This document shows positions 7,855 to 16,844 of a stretch of 64,000 nucleotides of DNA, one piece after another (within the stretch, counting starts at the first letter, position 1; each line of letters starts with the position of its first letter). The notes beneath the pieces are model-generated. The model was not told the DNA's origin and searched no databases. It saw only the letters and a list, made by a program, of their open reading frames with translations. The stretch is from Flavivirga rizhaonensis (GTDB taxonomy: Bacteria; Bacteroidota; Bacteroidia; Flavobacteriales; Flavobacteriaceae): assembly GCF_004791695.1 (NCBI RefSeq), contig NZ_SRSO01000013.1, forward strand, positions 1 to 64,000, read 5' to 3'. The translations under genes and the position numbers were made by a program.

Positions 7855-8733
7855 ATGAAAACTATTTTCATATGGTCGGTTCTTACATTCTTAGCAGTTT
7901 GTAATGCGTATTCTCAAGAAAAGCACTACGAATTTAACAGACTCAACACTAGGAAACAAACGTTAAAAGGACAATCTACTTCAGAAATTTATGTTGTCTC
8001 TTGTTTAAAAACAGAGGAATCATTAAATCCAGAATATACTAAATTAAAAAGTGAGTTAGAAAAGGTAATCACCGATAGTATTTCTAAAACGGCAGATTAT
8101 TATAAGGCTCTTGATAGATTTAATGATATATCGACTGTTAAAAGTAAAGTCGTTGCTTTTAACAGCTCAAGTAAGTCTTTCAGAAATAAAGTAACGTTTT
8201 TAAAAGAAGCACAAATTCTAGCTTCAAAACATAATATTAAAGATCTTTTTTATTCCGATAACTACATAAATAAAGGTATGAAGGCTGGGTTTTTACTTCT
8301 TAGTTTAAATCCTGAGAATATGAAAGCGCATTTAAACAAGATTTTATTGAAATTAGATAATAAAATTGAAGTTCCAGAAAAACCTACTTATGAATCAATT
8401 GCTGTTTTAAGAGAGAAATTATCCAATACTAAGAAAACAAAAGATATTAAAAACCTAAAAAATAAAAGGGGTTATGCGTTACAGAATAACATAGTACCTC
8501 CTGAAGAGATAACAGGAGATTTCTCGGTTGTAGGCGAATATTTTGTATTAAACAGACCAACCAATAGGTTTTTGAAAGATCAATTAATATCAAAAAAAAC
8601 TGTTTTAAATTTACGTATAGCTAAAGAGAAATTATACACTAAAGAAGAGCGCGTGTTAATTCAAAATAAGCGAACTAAAGAAATGTATTTGGTGGATAAT
8701 AGTTTTTTAAATGGCTTTTCTGTTAAAAGTTAA
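7855..8733 (+). CDS. Exported protein of unknown function
   Basis: A 292-residue protein with an N-terminal signal peptide (hydrophobic IFIWSVLTFLAVCNA, likely cleaved after AYSQ) and no later membrane segment. The mature part is K/N-rich and mixed alpha/beta, with no motif I recognise. It lacks a lipoprotein Cys and a T9SS C-terminal domain, so it is probably periplasmic. It is followed after 51 bases by a second exported protein on the same strand, and both seem to share the promoter at 7781-7813. Confidence 0.7.
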   Translation: MKTIFIWSVLTFLAVCNAYSQEKHYEFNRLNTRKQTLKGQSTSEIYVVSCLKTEESLNPEYTKLKSELEKVITDSISKTADYYKALDRFNDISTVKSKVVAFNSSSKSFRNKVTFLKEAQILASKHNIKDLFYSDNYINKGMKAGFLLLSLNPENMKAHLNKILLKLDNKIEVPEKPTYESIAVLREKLSNTKKTKDIKNLKNKRGYALQNNIVPPEEITGDFSVVGEYFVLNRPTNRFLKDQLISKKTVLNLRIAKEKLYTKEERVLIQNKRTKEMYLVDNSFLNGFSVKS

Positions 8734-8784
8734 GAAGGTTCTATGAAGTCTAATAAAGAACTATTTTAATAATAAATATGTATC

Positions 8785-10104
8785 ATGAAAAATTTCACTA
8801 AAATAATATGGTTGCTAATAGTCGTTTCTGTAAGTGTTAGTGCGCAACAAGAAAGAGGTATAATAGGGGCTAATAATTGGCTCAATGGCTGGACAGAATT
8901 TAAGCCGAATACAGTGGGTTACGGAGAAAGCACTCACATATTGACTGGCAATATAACAGAAGATACAACACTTTATAAAGAATATACTTATTTGTTGATA
9001 GGAAATGTTTTTGTTACAAATAATGCCATTCTTAGTATAGAACCAGGAACAGTGATTATGGGGGATTCCAAATCGAAAGCAACACTTACTATTACTGTAG
9101 GAGCTGCTATAATAGCTGAAGGGACTTTAACCGATCCTATTGTTTTTACTTCAAATAAAACCACCAAAAAAGCAGGAGATTGGGGAGGTATAATAATACT
9201 TGGAGATGGGCATACTAACAAATTGGAGAAAAATTCTGGAACTTCTTTTTATGCAGAAATTGAACCCCCAAACTATAAATACACAAATTTTGGAGGAGAA
9301 GGCCTAAAAGACAACTCTGGATTTATATCATATGTAAGAGTGGAATATGCAGGAGGAAAAACGAAAAGGTCTCATGTTTCCAATGCCTTATTGTTAGGTG
9401 GATTAGGGGCGAAAACTACAATAAATAATGTCATGGTAAGCTATTCTGCGGGCAATTCCTTTAGCGTTATTGGAGGAGAAGCTAACTTGGATAAGATGGT
9501 TTCATATAAATCTAATGGAAATGATTATAATTTTAGCTATGGGGCAGTATGTCATATAAATAACTCATTAGCTGTTCGGTCGCCTTATATATCATCTGGT
9601 GAATCTAGATGTATTAACGCAGTCTCCTACAATAGTGTTAAAGAGGTCGATTTTACTAAACAGGAAACAGTAGTAATAGCAAAAAACATGACGCTTTTAA
9701 CTGATACTAAAAACTTAGATTATGAAATTGAAGTAGGTCTGGTAAAGGAATCTATATATATAGGTGAAAATACAAATTTTAAAATTGACAGAAGTGTCAT
9801 ATCTGGTTTTAGTAAAGCAGTAATACTTGATGAAAATATCAAAATTAATGATGCTGGTTTGGCAAGGATACAATTTAAAAATACATGTTTTAACAATTGT
9901 AAAGGAACTATTTTTTCAAACTTTAACGATAACAATGAAGATTTAAAAAGTTGGTGCGAAAACTTTTCTTTTTTTAATATCTTCTCTAAAACTAATCCTT
10001 CTGAATTATTCATTGATTTAGGCAATGGTAAAAGACCAGATTATCGATTGCTTAAAAACAAAATAATGGCCATGAGTAATGGTTCAAAAATAACTAATAA
10101 TTAA
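8785..10104 (+). CDS. Exported beta-helix-like protein
   Basis: A 439-residue protein with a clear signal peptide (IIWLLIVVSVSVSAQ). Residues about 45-260 follow a pattern seen in Bacteroidota right-handed beta-helix proteins: 'LIGNVFVTNNAILSIEPGTV', then 'ILGDGHTN', 'YVRVEYAGGK', 'LLLGGLGAKTTINNVMVSYS' and 'YSAGNSFSVIGG'. These are short strand-turn repeats with Asn and Gly at turns. No catalytic motif is evident and there is no T9SS sorting domain at the C-terminus. Related proteins are often annotated only as hypothetical or multidrug-transporter-like surface proteins. It is paired with the preceding gene. Confidence 0.72.
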   Translation: MKNFTKIIWLLIVVSVSVSAQQERGIIGANNWLNGWTEFKPNTVGYGESTHILTGNITEDTTLYKEYTYLLIGNVFVTNNAILSIEPGTVIMGDSKSKATLTITVGAAIIAEGTLTDPIVFTSNKTTKKAGDWGGIIILGDGHTNKLEKNSGTSFYAEIEPPNYKYTNFGGEGLKDNSGFISYVRVEYAGGKTKRSHVSNALLLGGLGAKTTINNVMVSYSAGNSFSVIGGEANLDKMVSYKSNGNDYNFSYGAVCHINNSLAVRSPYISSGESRCINAVSYNSVKEVDFTKQETVVIAKNMTLLTDTKNLDYEIEVGLVKESIYIGENTNFKIDRSVISGFSKAVILDENIKINDAGLARIQFKNTCFNNCKGTIFSNFNDNNEDLKSWCENFSFFNIFSKTNPSELFIDLGNGKRPDYRLLKNKIMAMSNGSKITNN

Positions 10105-10246
10105 TCGTTGAAAATTCTTGTGTGAATTTTGTGATTAAAATTAGTTAAATATGAGCATGATAGAAACGAATTATAAGGGGCATCATTTTATGTTTATTTG
10201 GTATCAAACATAAAAAATCTCTGGATTTTAGCTCCATAGTGTTCTA

Positions 10247-10777
10247 TTAGTTATTCAACTTAGAGAACACATCCCAAACCACAACGCCACAACTCACAGA
10301 AATATTTAATGAGTGTTTGGTTCCAAACTGTGGAATCTCAATAACAGTATCGCTAGCACTAACCACATTTTGAGCAACTCCTTTTACTTCATTGCCAAAA
10401 ATTAAAGCGTAAGTTGTGTTAGCTTCAGGTTTAAAATCATTTAACATGGTAGCGTTTTCAGTTTGTTCAATAGCACATACTTTTATGTTTTTAGCTTGTA
10501 ATGTTTCAACTAAATCCATCGTATCGTCAACATATTCCCAATCTACCGTATTAGTACTTCCTAAAGCGGTTTTATGAATGTCTTTATGAGGTGGTTTGGC
10601 TGTGATACCACAGAGGTAGATTTTTTCAATTAGAAAAGCATCACTGGTTCTAAAAACAGAACCGATATTATTAAGACTTCTAATATTATCTAGGACAATA
10701 ATGATTGGTGTTTTTTTTACCGATTTAAAATCATCGACACTCAATCGATCCAATTCACTATTTTTTAGTTTGCGCAT
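10247..10777 (-). CDS. TrmH-family (SpoU) RNA 2'-O-methyltransferase
   Basis: A 176-residue SPOUT-fold enzyme that would transfer a methyl group from S-adenosylmethionine to a ribose 2'-O of tRNA or rRNA. The SpoU motifs are visible in order: motif I DNIRSLNNIGSVFRTSDAF, motif II YALIFGNEVKGV and motif III HSLNISVSCGVVVWDVF. Length is at the short end, with only the catalytic domain and no N-terminal substrate-recognition domain, as in TrmL-like members. The RNA target cannot be assigned from sequence. It is convergent with the exported-protein pair. Confidence 0.88.
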   Translation of the reverse strand: MRKLKNSELDRLSVDDFKSVKKTPIIIVLDNIRSLNNIGSVFRTSDAFLIEKIYLCGITAKPPHKDIHKTALGSTNTVDWEYVDDTMDLVETLQAKNIKVCAIEQTENATMLNDFKPEANTTYALIFGNEVKGVAQNVVSASDTVIEIPQFGTKHSLNISVSCGVVVWDVFSKLNN

Positions 10778-11096
10778 TGAAAATTATTTTTTTTCATTTC
10801 CTCGAAGGAGGAAATCTAATCATTTACATGTCATGGCGAGAAACTTTTTTGTGACGTGGCAATCTGTTTAATGAAACTCAGAAATACTTTCAATAAGATT
10901 ACTACAGTTGTTCCTCCTTCGTAATGGCATATTGTTAAAATCTTACCATAATTGTAGATAACTTCTAATGTTTCAATTTCAAAAAAAATCAAAATAATAC
11001 TACATTAGCAATCTTACAATATCTGCAAAAATAACATTTAAAAACCATTTTACCATTGGTAGATTTCCGTCTTCACGGAAATGAAAAAAAGATTAA
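10778..11096. other. Gene-free stretch upstream of mutS
   Basis: This 319-base gap carries repeat-like debris: CCTCGAAGGAGGAAATC near 10800, ATGTCATGGCGAGAAAC near 10830, and TTGTTCCTCCTTCGTAATGG near 10910, which partly complements the first block. No TAnnTTTG box with correct spacing was found for mutS. No small gene was seen. Confidence 0.4.
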
Positions 11097-13709
11097 ATGA
11101 AGAAAAAATCAAAAAAAGAGACGCCTTTAATGAAGCAATACAATACGATTAAGGCAAAGTATCCAGATGCTTTACTATTGTTTCGTGTTGGCGATTTTTA
11201 TGAAACTTTTGGAGAAGATGCTGTTAAAACAGCGGGTATTTTAGGTATTATTTTAACCAAACGTGGTGCAGGTAGTGAAAGTGAAACCGAATTAGCTGGT
11301 TTCCCGCACCATTCCTTAAATACGTATTTGCCTAAATTGGTTAAGGCAGGCGAACGTGTTGCTATTTGCGATCAGTTAGAAGATCCTAAGCAAACCAAAA
11401 CAATTGTAAAGCGTGGTGTAACAGAGTTGGTTACTCCAGGAGTTGCATTGAATGATGAGGTTTTGGTATCAAAATCCAATAACTTTTTGTGTTCGGTTTA
11501 TTTTGATAAAAAATATATAGGTATTTCGTTTTTAGATATTTCTACTGGGGAGTTCTTAACCTCACAAGGTAATGCAGAGTACATAGATAAATTGTTGCAG
11601 AATTTCAGACCTAGTGAAGTCTTGGTCTCCAAGAAAAAACGTACCACGTTTAATGAGATGTTTGGAGACGATTTTCATACATTTTATATGGAAGATTGGA
11701 TCTATCAAACTGATTATGCCTATGAAACATTAATAAAGCATTTTGATACTAAAACATTAAAAGGTTTTGGTATTGAAGATTTGTATGAAGGCATCATAGC
11801 ATCGGGGTCTATTCTTCATTATTTATCAGAAACGCAGCATAACAAACTACAGCATATTACGTCTATTTCCAGAATCGCGGAAGATGAATATGTGTGGATG
11901 GATAAGTTTACCATTAGAAATTTAGAGCTTTATAATTCGACTAATAATAATGCTGTTACACTTTTAAACGTGATTGATAAAACGATTTCGCCTATGGGCG
12001 GAAGGTTATTGAAACGTTGGCTGGCATTGCCTTTAAAAAATGTTGAAAAGATCAAACAGCGCCATGAAGTCGTTAGTTTTTTAACTCACGAACATACTGT
12101 ACTTCAGGAAATTCAAGGTCATATTAAGCATATTGGTGATTTAGAACGACTCATTTCTAAAATAGCAACGGGTAAGGTAAATCCGCGTGAAGTTATTCAG
12201 CTTAAGAACTCTTTGGAGGCTATTGTGCCTATAAAATCGTTGGCGTCAAATTGTGAAAATGAATCGCTTAAAGTTATTGGAGATAATCTTCAAGGTTGTG
12301 ACGTGCTTCGTGAAAAAATTAAAGAAACACTCAATGAAGATGCTCCTGTAAATGTGTTAAAAGGAAATAGTATTGCCCCTGGCTTTTCATCAGAATTAGA
12401 CGAATTGAGAGATTTATCAAAATCTGGAAAAGACTATTTGGATAATATGTTGGAGCGTGAAAGTGAACGCACAGGCATTACTTCTCTAAAAATAGCTTCA
12501 AACAATGTGTTTGGGTATTATATAGAAGTACGCAATACACATAAAGATAAAGTGCCCGAAGAATGGATTAGAAAGCAAACTTTAGTAAGTGCTGAGAGGT
12601 ACATTACTGAGGAGCTTAAAGAATATGAAGCTAAAATATTAGGAGCAGAAGATAGAATTCAGGCTATTGAGCAACAGTTGTTTGCAGAATTGGTAAGCTG
12701 GATGAACTTATATATAAAAGTAGTGCAACAAAATGCCTATTTAGTAGGGCAGTTAGATTGTTTATGCGGATTTTCCCAACTAGCAAAAGACAACAACTAT
12801 ATATATCCTGTTATTGATGATTCTTTTGATTTAGAGATAAAAGATGGTCGTCACCCAGTCATAGAAAAGCAATTACCTATTGGGGAAGCCTATATTGCTA
12901 ATGATATATTTTTAGATAGGGAAGTCCAACAGATTATTATGATTACGGGACCTAACATGTCTGGTAAGTCAGCAATTTTGCGTCAAACGGCGTTAATCGT
13001 GCTTTTAGCTCAAATAGGTAGTTTTGTACCTGCTAATGAAGCGCGTATTGGTTTAGTAGATAAGATTTTTACCAGAGTTGGGGCGAGCGATAATATCTCT
13101 ATGGGAGAATCGACCTTTATGGTGGAAATGAATGAAACAGCTTCTATTCTGAATAATATATCAGATAGAAGTTTGGTATTGCTTGATGAAATAGGGCGTG
13201 GAACAAGTACCTATGATGGTATTTCAATAGCTTGGGCAATTAGTGAATATTTGCATGAGCATCCTGCGAAACCAAAAACGTTGTTCGCAACACATTACCA
13301 TGAGTTAAATGAAATGACCGAAACGTTTGGTCGTATTAAAAATTTCAACGTATCGGTTAAAGAATTAAAAGATAATGTGCTTTTTTTAAGAAAGCTGGTT
13401 GAAGGAGGTAGTGAGCATAGTTTTGGTATTCATGTAGCTAAAATGGCAGGGATGCCACAACAAGTATTACGTCGCGCAAACAAAATTTTAAAGAAATTAG
13501 AGAAATCGCATTCCAGTGAAGAATTAACAGATAAGGTTAAATCCATAGACGACGAGATGCAGCTAAGTTTTTTCAATTTAGATGACCCATTATTGGAGAA
13601 TATTAAAGAAGAAATATTATGTACTGATATTGATACGCTTACACCTGTTGAAGCGTTAATGAAACTCAACGAAATTAAACGAATGTTGGTCAAAAAAAAG
13701 CGGGCGTAA
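11097..13709 (+). CDS. mutS: DNA mismatch repair protein MutS
   Basis: An 870-residue mismatch-recognition ATPase. The N-terminal mismatch-binding domain carries the FYE motif (F34-Y35-E36 in [10 protein letters not shown]). The lever and clamp domains follow, then the ATPase with Walker A G618-S625 (GPNMSGKS), Walker [18 protein letters not shown] and the conserved ATHYHEL. The C-terminal helical region ends with a MutS-typical helix ([15 protein letters not shown]). Length is normal for MutS1. No mutL lies beside it. It is followed at once by the tRNA promoter, so it is probably its own unit. Identification is secure. Confidence 0.98.
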   Translation: MKKKSKKETPLMKQYNTIKAKYPDALLLFRVGDFYETFGEDAVKTAGILGIILTKRGAGSESETELAGFPHHSLNTYLPKLVKAGERVAICDQLEDPKQTKTIVKRGVTELVTPGVALNDEVLVSKSNNFLCSVYFDKKYIGISFLDISTGEFLTSQGNAEYIDKLLQNFRPSEVLVSKKKRTTFNEMFGDDFHTFYMEDWIYQTDYAYETLIKHFDTKTLKGFGIEDLYEGIIASGSILHYLSETQHNKLQHITSISRIAEDEYVWMDKFTIRNLELYNSTNNNAVTLLNVIDKTISPMGGRLLKRWLALPLKNVEKIKQRHEVVSFLTHEHTVLQEIQGHIKHIGDLERLISKIATGKVNPREVIQLKNSLEAIVPIKSLASNCENESLKVIGDNLQGCDVLREKIKETLNEDAPVNVLKGNSIAPGFSSELDELRDLSKSGKDYLDNMLERESERTGITSLKIASNNVFGYYIEVRNTHKDKVPEEWIRKQTLVSAERYITEELKEYEAKILGAEDRIQAIEQQLFAELVSWMNLYIKVVQQNAYLVGQLDCLCGFSQLAKDNNYIYPVIDDSFDLEIKDGRHPVIEKQLPIGEAYIANDIFLDREVQQIIMITGPNMSGKSAILRQTALIVLLAQIGSFVPANEARIGLVDKIFTRVGASDNISMGESTFMVEMNETASILNNISDRSLVLLDEIGRGTSTYDGISIAWAISEYLHEHPAKPKTLFATHYHELNEMTETFGRIKNFNVSVKELKDNVLFLRKLVEGGSEHSFGIHVAKMAGMPQQVLRRANKILKKLEKSHSSEELTDKVKSIDDEMQLSFFNLDDPLLENIKEEILCTDIDTLTPVEALMKLNEIKRMLVKKKRA

Positions 13710-13738
13710 AATAAATGGAATTTATTTTACTAAAAGGC

Positions 13739-13768
13739 TTTGCAATTAATATAAATATTTTAAATTTG
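13739..13768 (+). promoter_or_regulatory. Promoter of the tRNA-Gly/tRNA-Leu unit
   Basis: TTTG (13739-13742), 18 bases, then TAAATTTG (13761-13768): a close match to the Bacteroidota sigma-ABfr promoter TTTG/TAnnTTTG. It starts right after the mutS stop and about 59 bases before the first tRNA. Between it and the tRNA lies an 8-bp perfect hairpin, TTACCTGC-TTGCC-GCAGGTAA (13789-13809), which may be a processing or dispersed-repeat structure. Confidence 0.72.
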
Positions 13769-13826
13769 CATCCGCAATCACGATTGCATTACCTGCTTGC
13801 CGCAGGTAAGTTCATTAAAAATGACT

Positions 13827-13898
13827 GCGAAAGTAGCTCAGGGGTAGAGCATCACCTTGCCAAGGTGGGGGTCGCGGGTTCAAATCCCGTCTTTCGCT
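13827..13898 (+). tRNA. tRNA-Gly (GCC)
   Basis: 72 bases with a complete cloverleaf. The acceptor GCGAAAG pairs with CTTTCGC, with T as the discriminator. The D arm is AGCTCAGGGGTAGAGC, the anticodon arm CACC-TTGCCAA-GGTG with anticodon GCC, and the T arm CGCGGGTTCAAATCCCG. The 3' CCA is not encoded. Confidence 0.97.
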
Positions 13899-13924
13899 CT
13901 GATACTTTCTTAAAATATACCAAT

Positions 13925-14008
13925 GCTGAAGTGGTGGAATTGGTAGACACGTTGGACTTAAAATCCAATGGACATTAGTCCGTGCGGGTTCAAGTCCCGC
14001 CTTCAGTA
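13925..14008 (+). tRNA. tRNA-Leu (TAA)
   Basis: 84 bases, a class II tRNA with a long variable arm (TGGACATTAGTCCGT region). The acceptor GCTGAAG pairs with CTTCAGT (terminal G-U), with A as the discriminator. The anticodon stem TTGGA/TCCAA encloses CTTAAAA, anticodon TAA, reading UUA. The T arm is GCGGGTTCAAGTCCCGC. It lies 26 bases after tRNA-Gly and is probably co-transcribed with it. Confidence 0.97.
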
Positions 14009-14014
14009 CATCAT

Positions 14015-14050
14015 GGGACAAATCAAATAATTATGATTTGTCCCTTTTTT
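14015..14050 (+). terminator. Rho-independent terminator of the tRNA unit
   Basis: GGGACAAATCA (14015-14025) pairs perfectly with TGATTTGTCCC (14034-14044) around an 8-base AT loop and is followed by six T. It begins 6 bases past tRNA-Leu. Confidence 0.92.
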
Positions 14051-14179
14051 ATTCCCTTGTAAATCCCTGTAAATACTAGCATTTTTTAAAAGTATCGAAT
14101 TAACATCTTTGGTTCGAACCTTGTAATTCTCAAATTGAAATTTTTCAGGAAAGATTGAACCCTATAAATTCAATTACAT

Positions 14180-14443
14180 TTGAATGGTCACAAATTAGTG
14201 TGTCTACTTTTTCTTTACAGTGATGATATGGTAAGAGTCCCAGTCATTTCTGGACTAGTAACTAGTAATACGTATACTTTTAAGTTAACCGTAAGTGATG
14301 AAATTCTTGATAGCAGTGATGATATAATTTCTAATGTATTTGTTTCTGATAAGTTAAATATGTTTGGTTTTTCTTCTGGAATGTATTTTATTAGAATACC
14401 TAGTGATACAAAGGAGACAGTCAAAAAACTTATAGTTAAATAA
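14180..14443 (+). pseudogene. Remnant of a T9SS-exported protein (PKD-like end plus sorting domain)
   Basis: The open frame has no credible start (TTG at 14180, no signal peptide). It encodes TYTFKLTVSDEILDSSDDII, the end of a PKD-like domain, directly followed by FGFSSGMYFIRI and a KKLIVK terminus, which are the last strands of a T9SS type A sorting domain. The front of the sorting domain and all of the enzyme or adhesin body are missing. It therefore looks like a deletion relic of a larger secreted protein. It lies between the tRNA pair and a second broken gene. Confidence 0.65.
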
Positions 14444-14813
14444 TAAGGGCTATTAACCGCTTTGAATTAATCATTAAAGAAGTATCTCTTAATTCTTTTG
14501 TGAAAAAAATAGAAAACCTACCCTATAATTAAAAAACATAAACCTCGAACTTATTATGTAATTAATTATATCAGGATAGGCTTTTCTTCATAGAAGGGGC
14601 ATTTTTCTTTTCCTTAAATTAATTATTCAATTATTAAGTAAACGATTGCAAACCGTAAAACCCTCTTTTTATTATAAAAATTATTTTATTGCTTTGGTAG
14701 TCGGTGATTAAGTGTTGGTTAGGGATAGGATTCCTCAAGACAGACTCTATCAAAAGACTCATTTTCCACACCATCGAAATAGAAGCTATTTTACTTGTTA
14801 TCATATGGAGTAT
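14444..14813. other. Gene-free AT-rich stretch
   Basis: 370 bases between two decayed genes. No frame, tRNA, strong hairpin or promoter pair was recognised. It is probably degraded coding sequence. Confidence 0.4.
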
Positions 14814-15617
14814 CTAGTCCTTTTTTTTAGGAAAGGGCTCAATAGGCATTGAAACAGGAGTAGGGAAGAATGTCGGATCAAAACTATCTAGTATTTTTAT
14901 ACTTGACGTGTCTGTGTTTATTCTTAAACGATACTGCTCAAAAAGATCGTTAAAATGCTTTAAATCTATAAGGTTATTATCTAGTTTTCTTATTGTCATT
15001 TCGAATAGATTTTTATTTTCATTATCAGCCGTTAATACAATGAGATAATTTTTACTTAATTCGAATAGACCTTGAGAAGTAAAATATTTGATCTTTTCTA
15101 AATTACTGGTTATTAGTATTGTATTTATTTTTTCTATAATGGCATTGTGATTTTTTAAAAGTGCACTATAAGAATAAGAATTTTGTATGCGATAAAGATT
15201 CATTTTAAAATTCTCATATTTTATTTTACGACCTATATCAAATTCAATACCTCCATCTGGTGTTCTTATAAGAGAGGAATCTTCCCAATCTATACCTATG
15301 TTCTCAATTCCCTAGTTAAATTCACTTTGTTTATAGACGGCAGGGTTAATTAAAAATGTAATTTCATTATAAGTATAGTAATCGTTAATATTATGAATCC
15401 TTTTTTTGAGATGAACTCTTGTTAATTGGCTAATAGGGAATCCATTATTTTCTAGTTTTTTAGCAACTTTCATAATAAACTTTTGTTCCAAACTAGTAAA
15501 TTCAGTAATAGCAGGTTTAAGACCTCTAGTAATATTCATAGATGAATTTTTTGATGAATTTTTACCACTAAAGAAAAGTATAAAAACACAAAGATTAATG
15601 ATAATTTTATATCTCAT
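14814..15617 (-). pseudogene. Exported protein gene interrupted by an in-frame TAG
   Basis: One minus-strand frame runs from ATG at 15617 to a stop at 14814 with a single TAG at 15312-15314. The first part (101 codons) has a hydrophobic N-terminal segment (IIINLCVFILFFSG). After the TAG the same frame continues with protein-like GIDWEDSSLIRTPDGGIEFD before the next methionine at 15203 and 129 more residues. The whole would be about 266 residues. No frame change is needed, so a nonsense mutation is the simplest reading. The alternatives are a sequencing error or two separate short genes. I do not recognise the family. Confidence 0.6.
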
Positions 15618-15771
15618 AAAATTTCTTATTTGTTTTATACTTGATCTCTTTTAGTTTTTTGCAATTCCCTTATTAAATACATTGATTTCTTTCTAATGAC
15701 TGTTTTTTGATTTGTATGGTTAAATTTCGATAAATAATTTGAGCATTAGATATACGTTTTAACAATCACTT

Positions 15772-16632
15772 TTATTCTTCTAAATGATTAATATAATTAA
15801 TTCTGTATTGTTTAGGAGACACCCCGTGCTTTTTTTTAAAAGATCTGTTGAAGTTTGACAAAGTGATAAAACCAGTCATGTATGAAATCTCATTAATAGG
15901 GATGTTGGTTTCAGATAATAATTTGGTAACAATAGATAATCTATGATCAAGTAAATATTTTATAAAACTCTGGCCTGTTCTCTTTTTAAAATAGTGACTA
16001 AAAGCAGATTCAGACATATTAATCATTTCTGCTAATGTTGTTAGCTTAATCTGCTTGTCATAATTGTTTTCTATGTATTTTGTTACTATTGTAATTCGTC
16101 TACTTTCTCTTTTTTGACTGTAATTATTACTGGCAGCACTACTCAGTACTTTTTTGTCTTCAGATTTAGATAAATCATGTAAAATTTCTAAAAATAATAG
16201 AAAAGAATCAAAATGATCGGGATCCTTTAGTTTTGAAATTTTTTTAGCAATTTTATTTTTTGTTGGATTTTGTATTGAGATGCCTCTTTTGGATAATTCT
16301 AATAATGCCCTTATATCTTTAAAGATAGTATAATCAAGTGTTTTGGATGCTAAGAAGTGCTCTTGAAATTGAATTGTTATAACATTGGCGGTGCTAATAA
16401 TCTCATTAGATTTCCAGATATGTTTCAATTCTGGACCTAATAATGTTAAATCAACAGATTCACACTCTTCAATAGAGTCACCTACAATTCTTTTTCCTTT
16501 AAAATTAGTTATTAAATTTAATTCAAACTCATTATGATAATGTATAGAATAGTCAAATTTCGCATTTTTATGTTTTAAAATGACGAAAGGAGCATTTGAT
16601 TTTAAAGGTGTTATCTCTTTAATAGTTTTCAT
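15772..16632 (-). CDS. AraC-family transcriptional regulator of the mannoside PUL
   Basis: About 286 residues from the ATG at 16632; the frame extends 15 codons further upstream (to 16677), but the residues after Met-16 begin the conserved part. The N-terminal half carries a cupin-like sensor region (YSIHYHNEFELNLI). Residues about 190-286 are a double helix-turn-helix AraC domain with SAFSHYFKKRTGQSF and the signature FKKKHGVSPKQYR. It is divergent from the susC at 16845, with 212 bases between, so it is the probable PUL regulator, perhaps sensing a sugar with the cupin domain. The ligand is unknown. Confidence 0.88.
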   Translation of the reverse strand: MKTIKEITPLKSNAPFVILKHKNAKFDYSIHYHNEFELNLITNFKGKRIVGDSIEECESVDLTLLGPELKHIWKSNEIISTANVITIQFQEHFLASKTLDYTIFKDIRALLELSKRGISIQNPTKNKIAKKISKLKDPDHFDSFLLFLEILHDLSKSEDKKVLSSAASNNYSQKRESRRITIVTKYIENNYDKQIKLTTLAEMINMSESAFSHYFKKRTGQSFIKYLLDHRLSIVTKLLSETNIPINEISYMTGFITLSNFNRSFKKKHGVSPKQYRINYINHLEE

Positions 16633-16790
16633 TGAGAAGGTTATTTTATTGAAGTATTTGGGATAGTTTAGCAACAAAATTAATAAATATTATTATAATG
16701 GCTTATTTTTTAATAATATGATAATGTTTAAATGTTCCCTTGATGAATAAATTCATTATAAGCATAGTTTTAGGTGGAAAAGAGTCATTC

Positions 16791-16816
16791 TTGAGTATTG
16801 AAGTGATTTAATTTTG
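16791..16816 (+). promoter_or_regulatory. Candidate promoter of the mannoside PUL
   Basis: TAATTTTG at 16809-16816 fits the -7 box TAnnTTTG and lies 29 bases before the susC start. A TTG at 16791-16793 is only 15 bases upstream of it, short of the usual 19-21, which fits an activator-dependent promoter. Confidence 0.45.
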
Positions 16817-16844
16817 TCTTAGATAAAACTTTATACCCTAATCT

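Noticed and set aside
13715..14021. Frames on both strands across the tRNA genes
   Set aside because: They overlap both tRNAs almost fully; their residues are translations of tRNA sequence.
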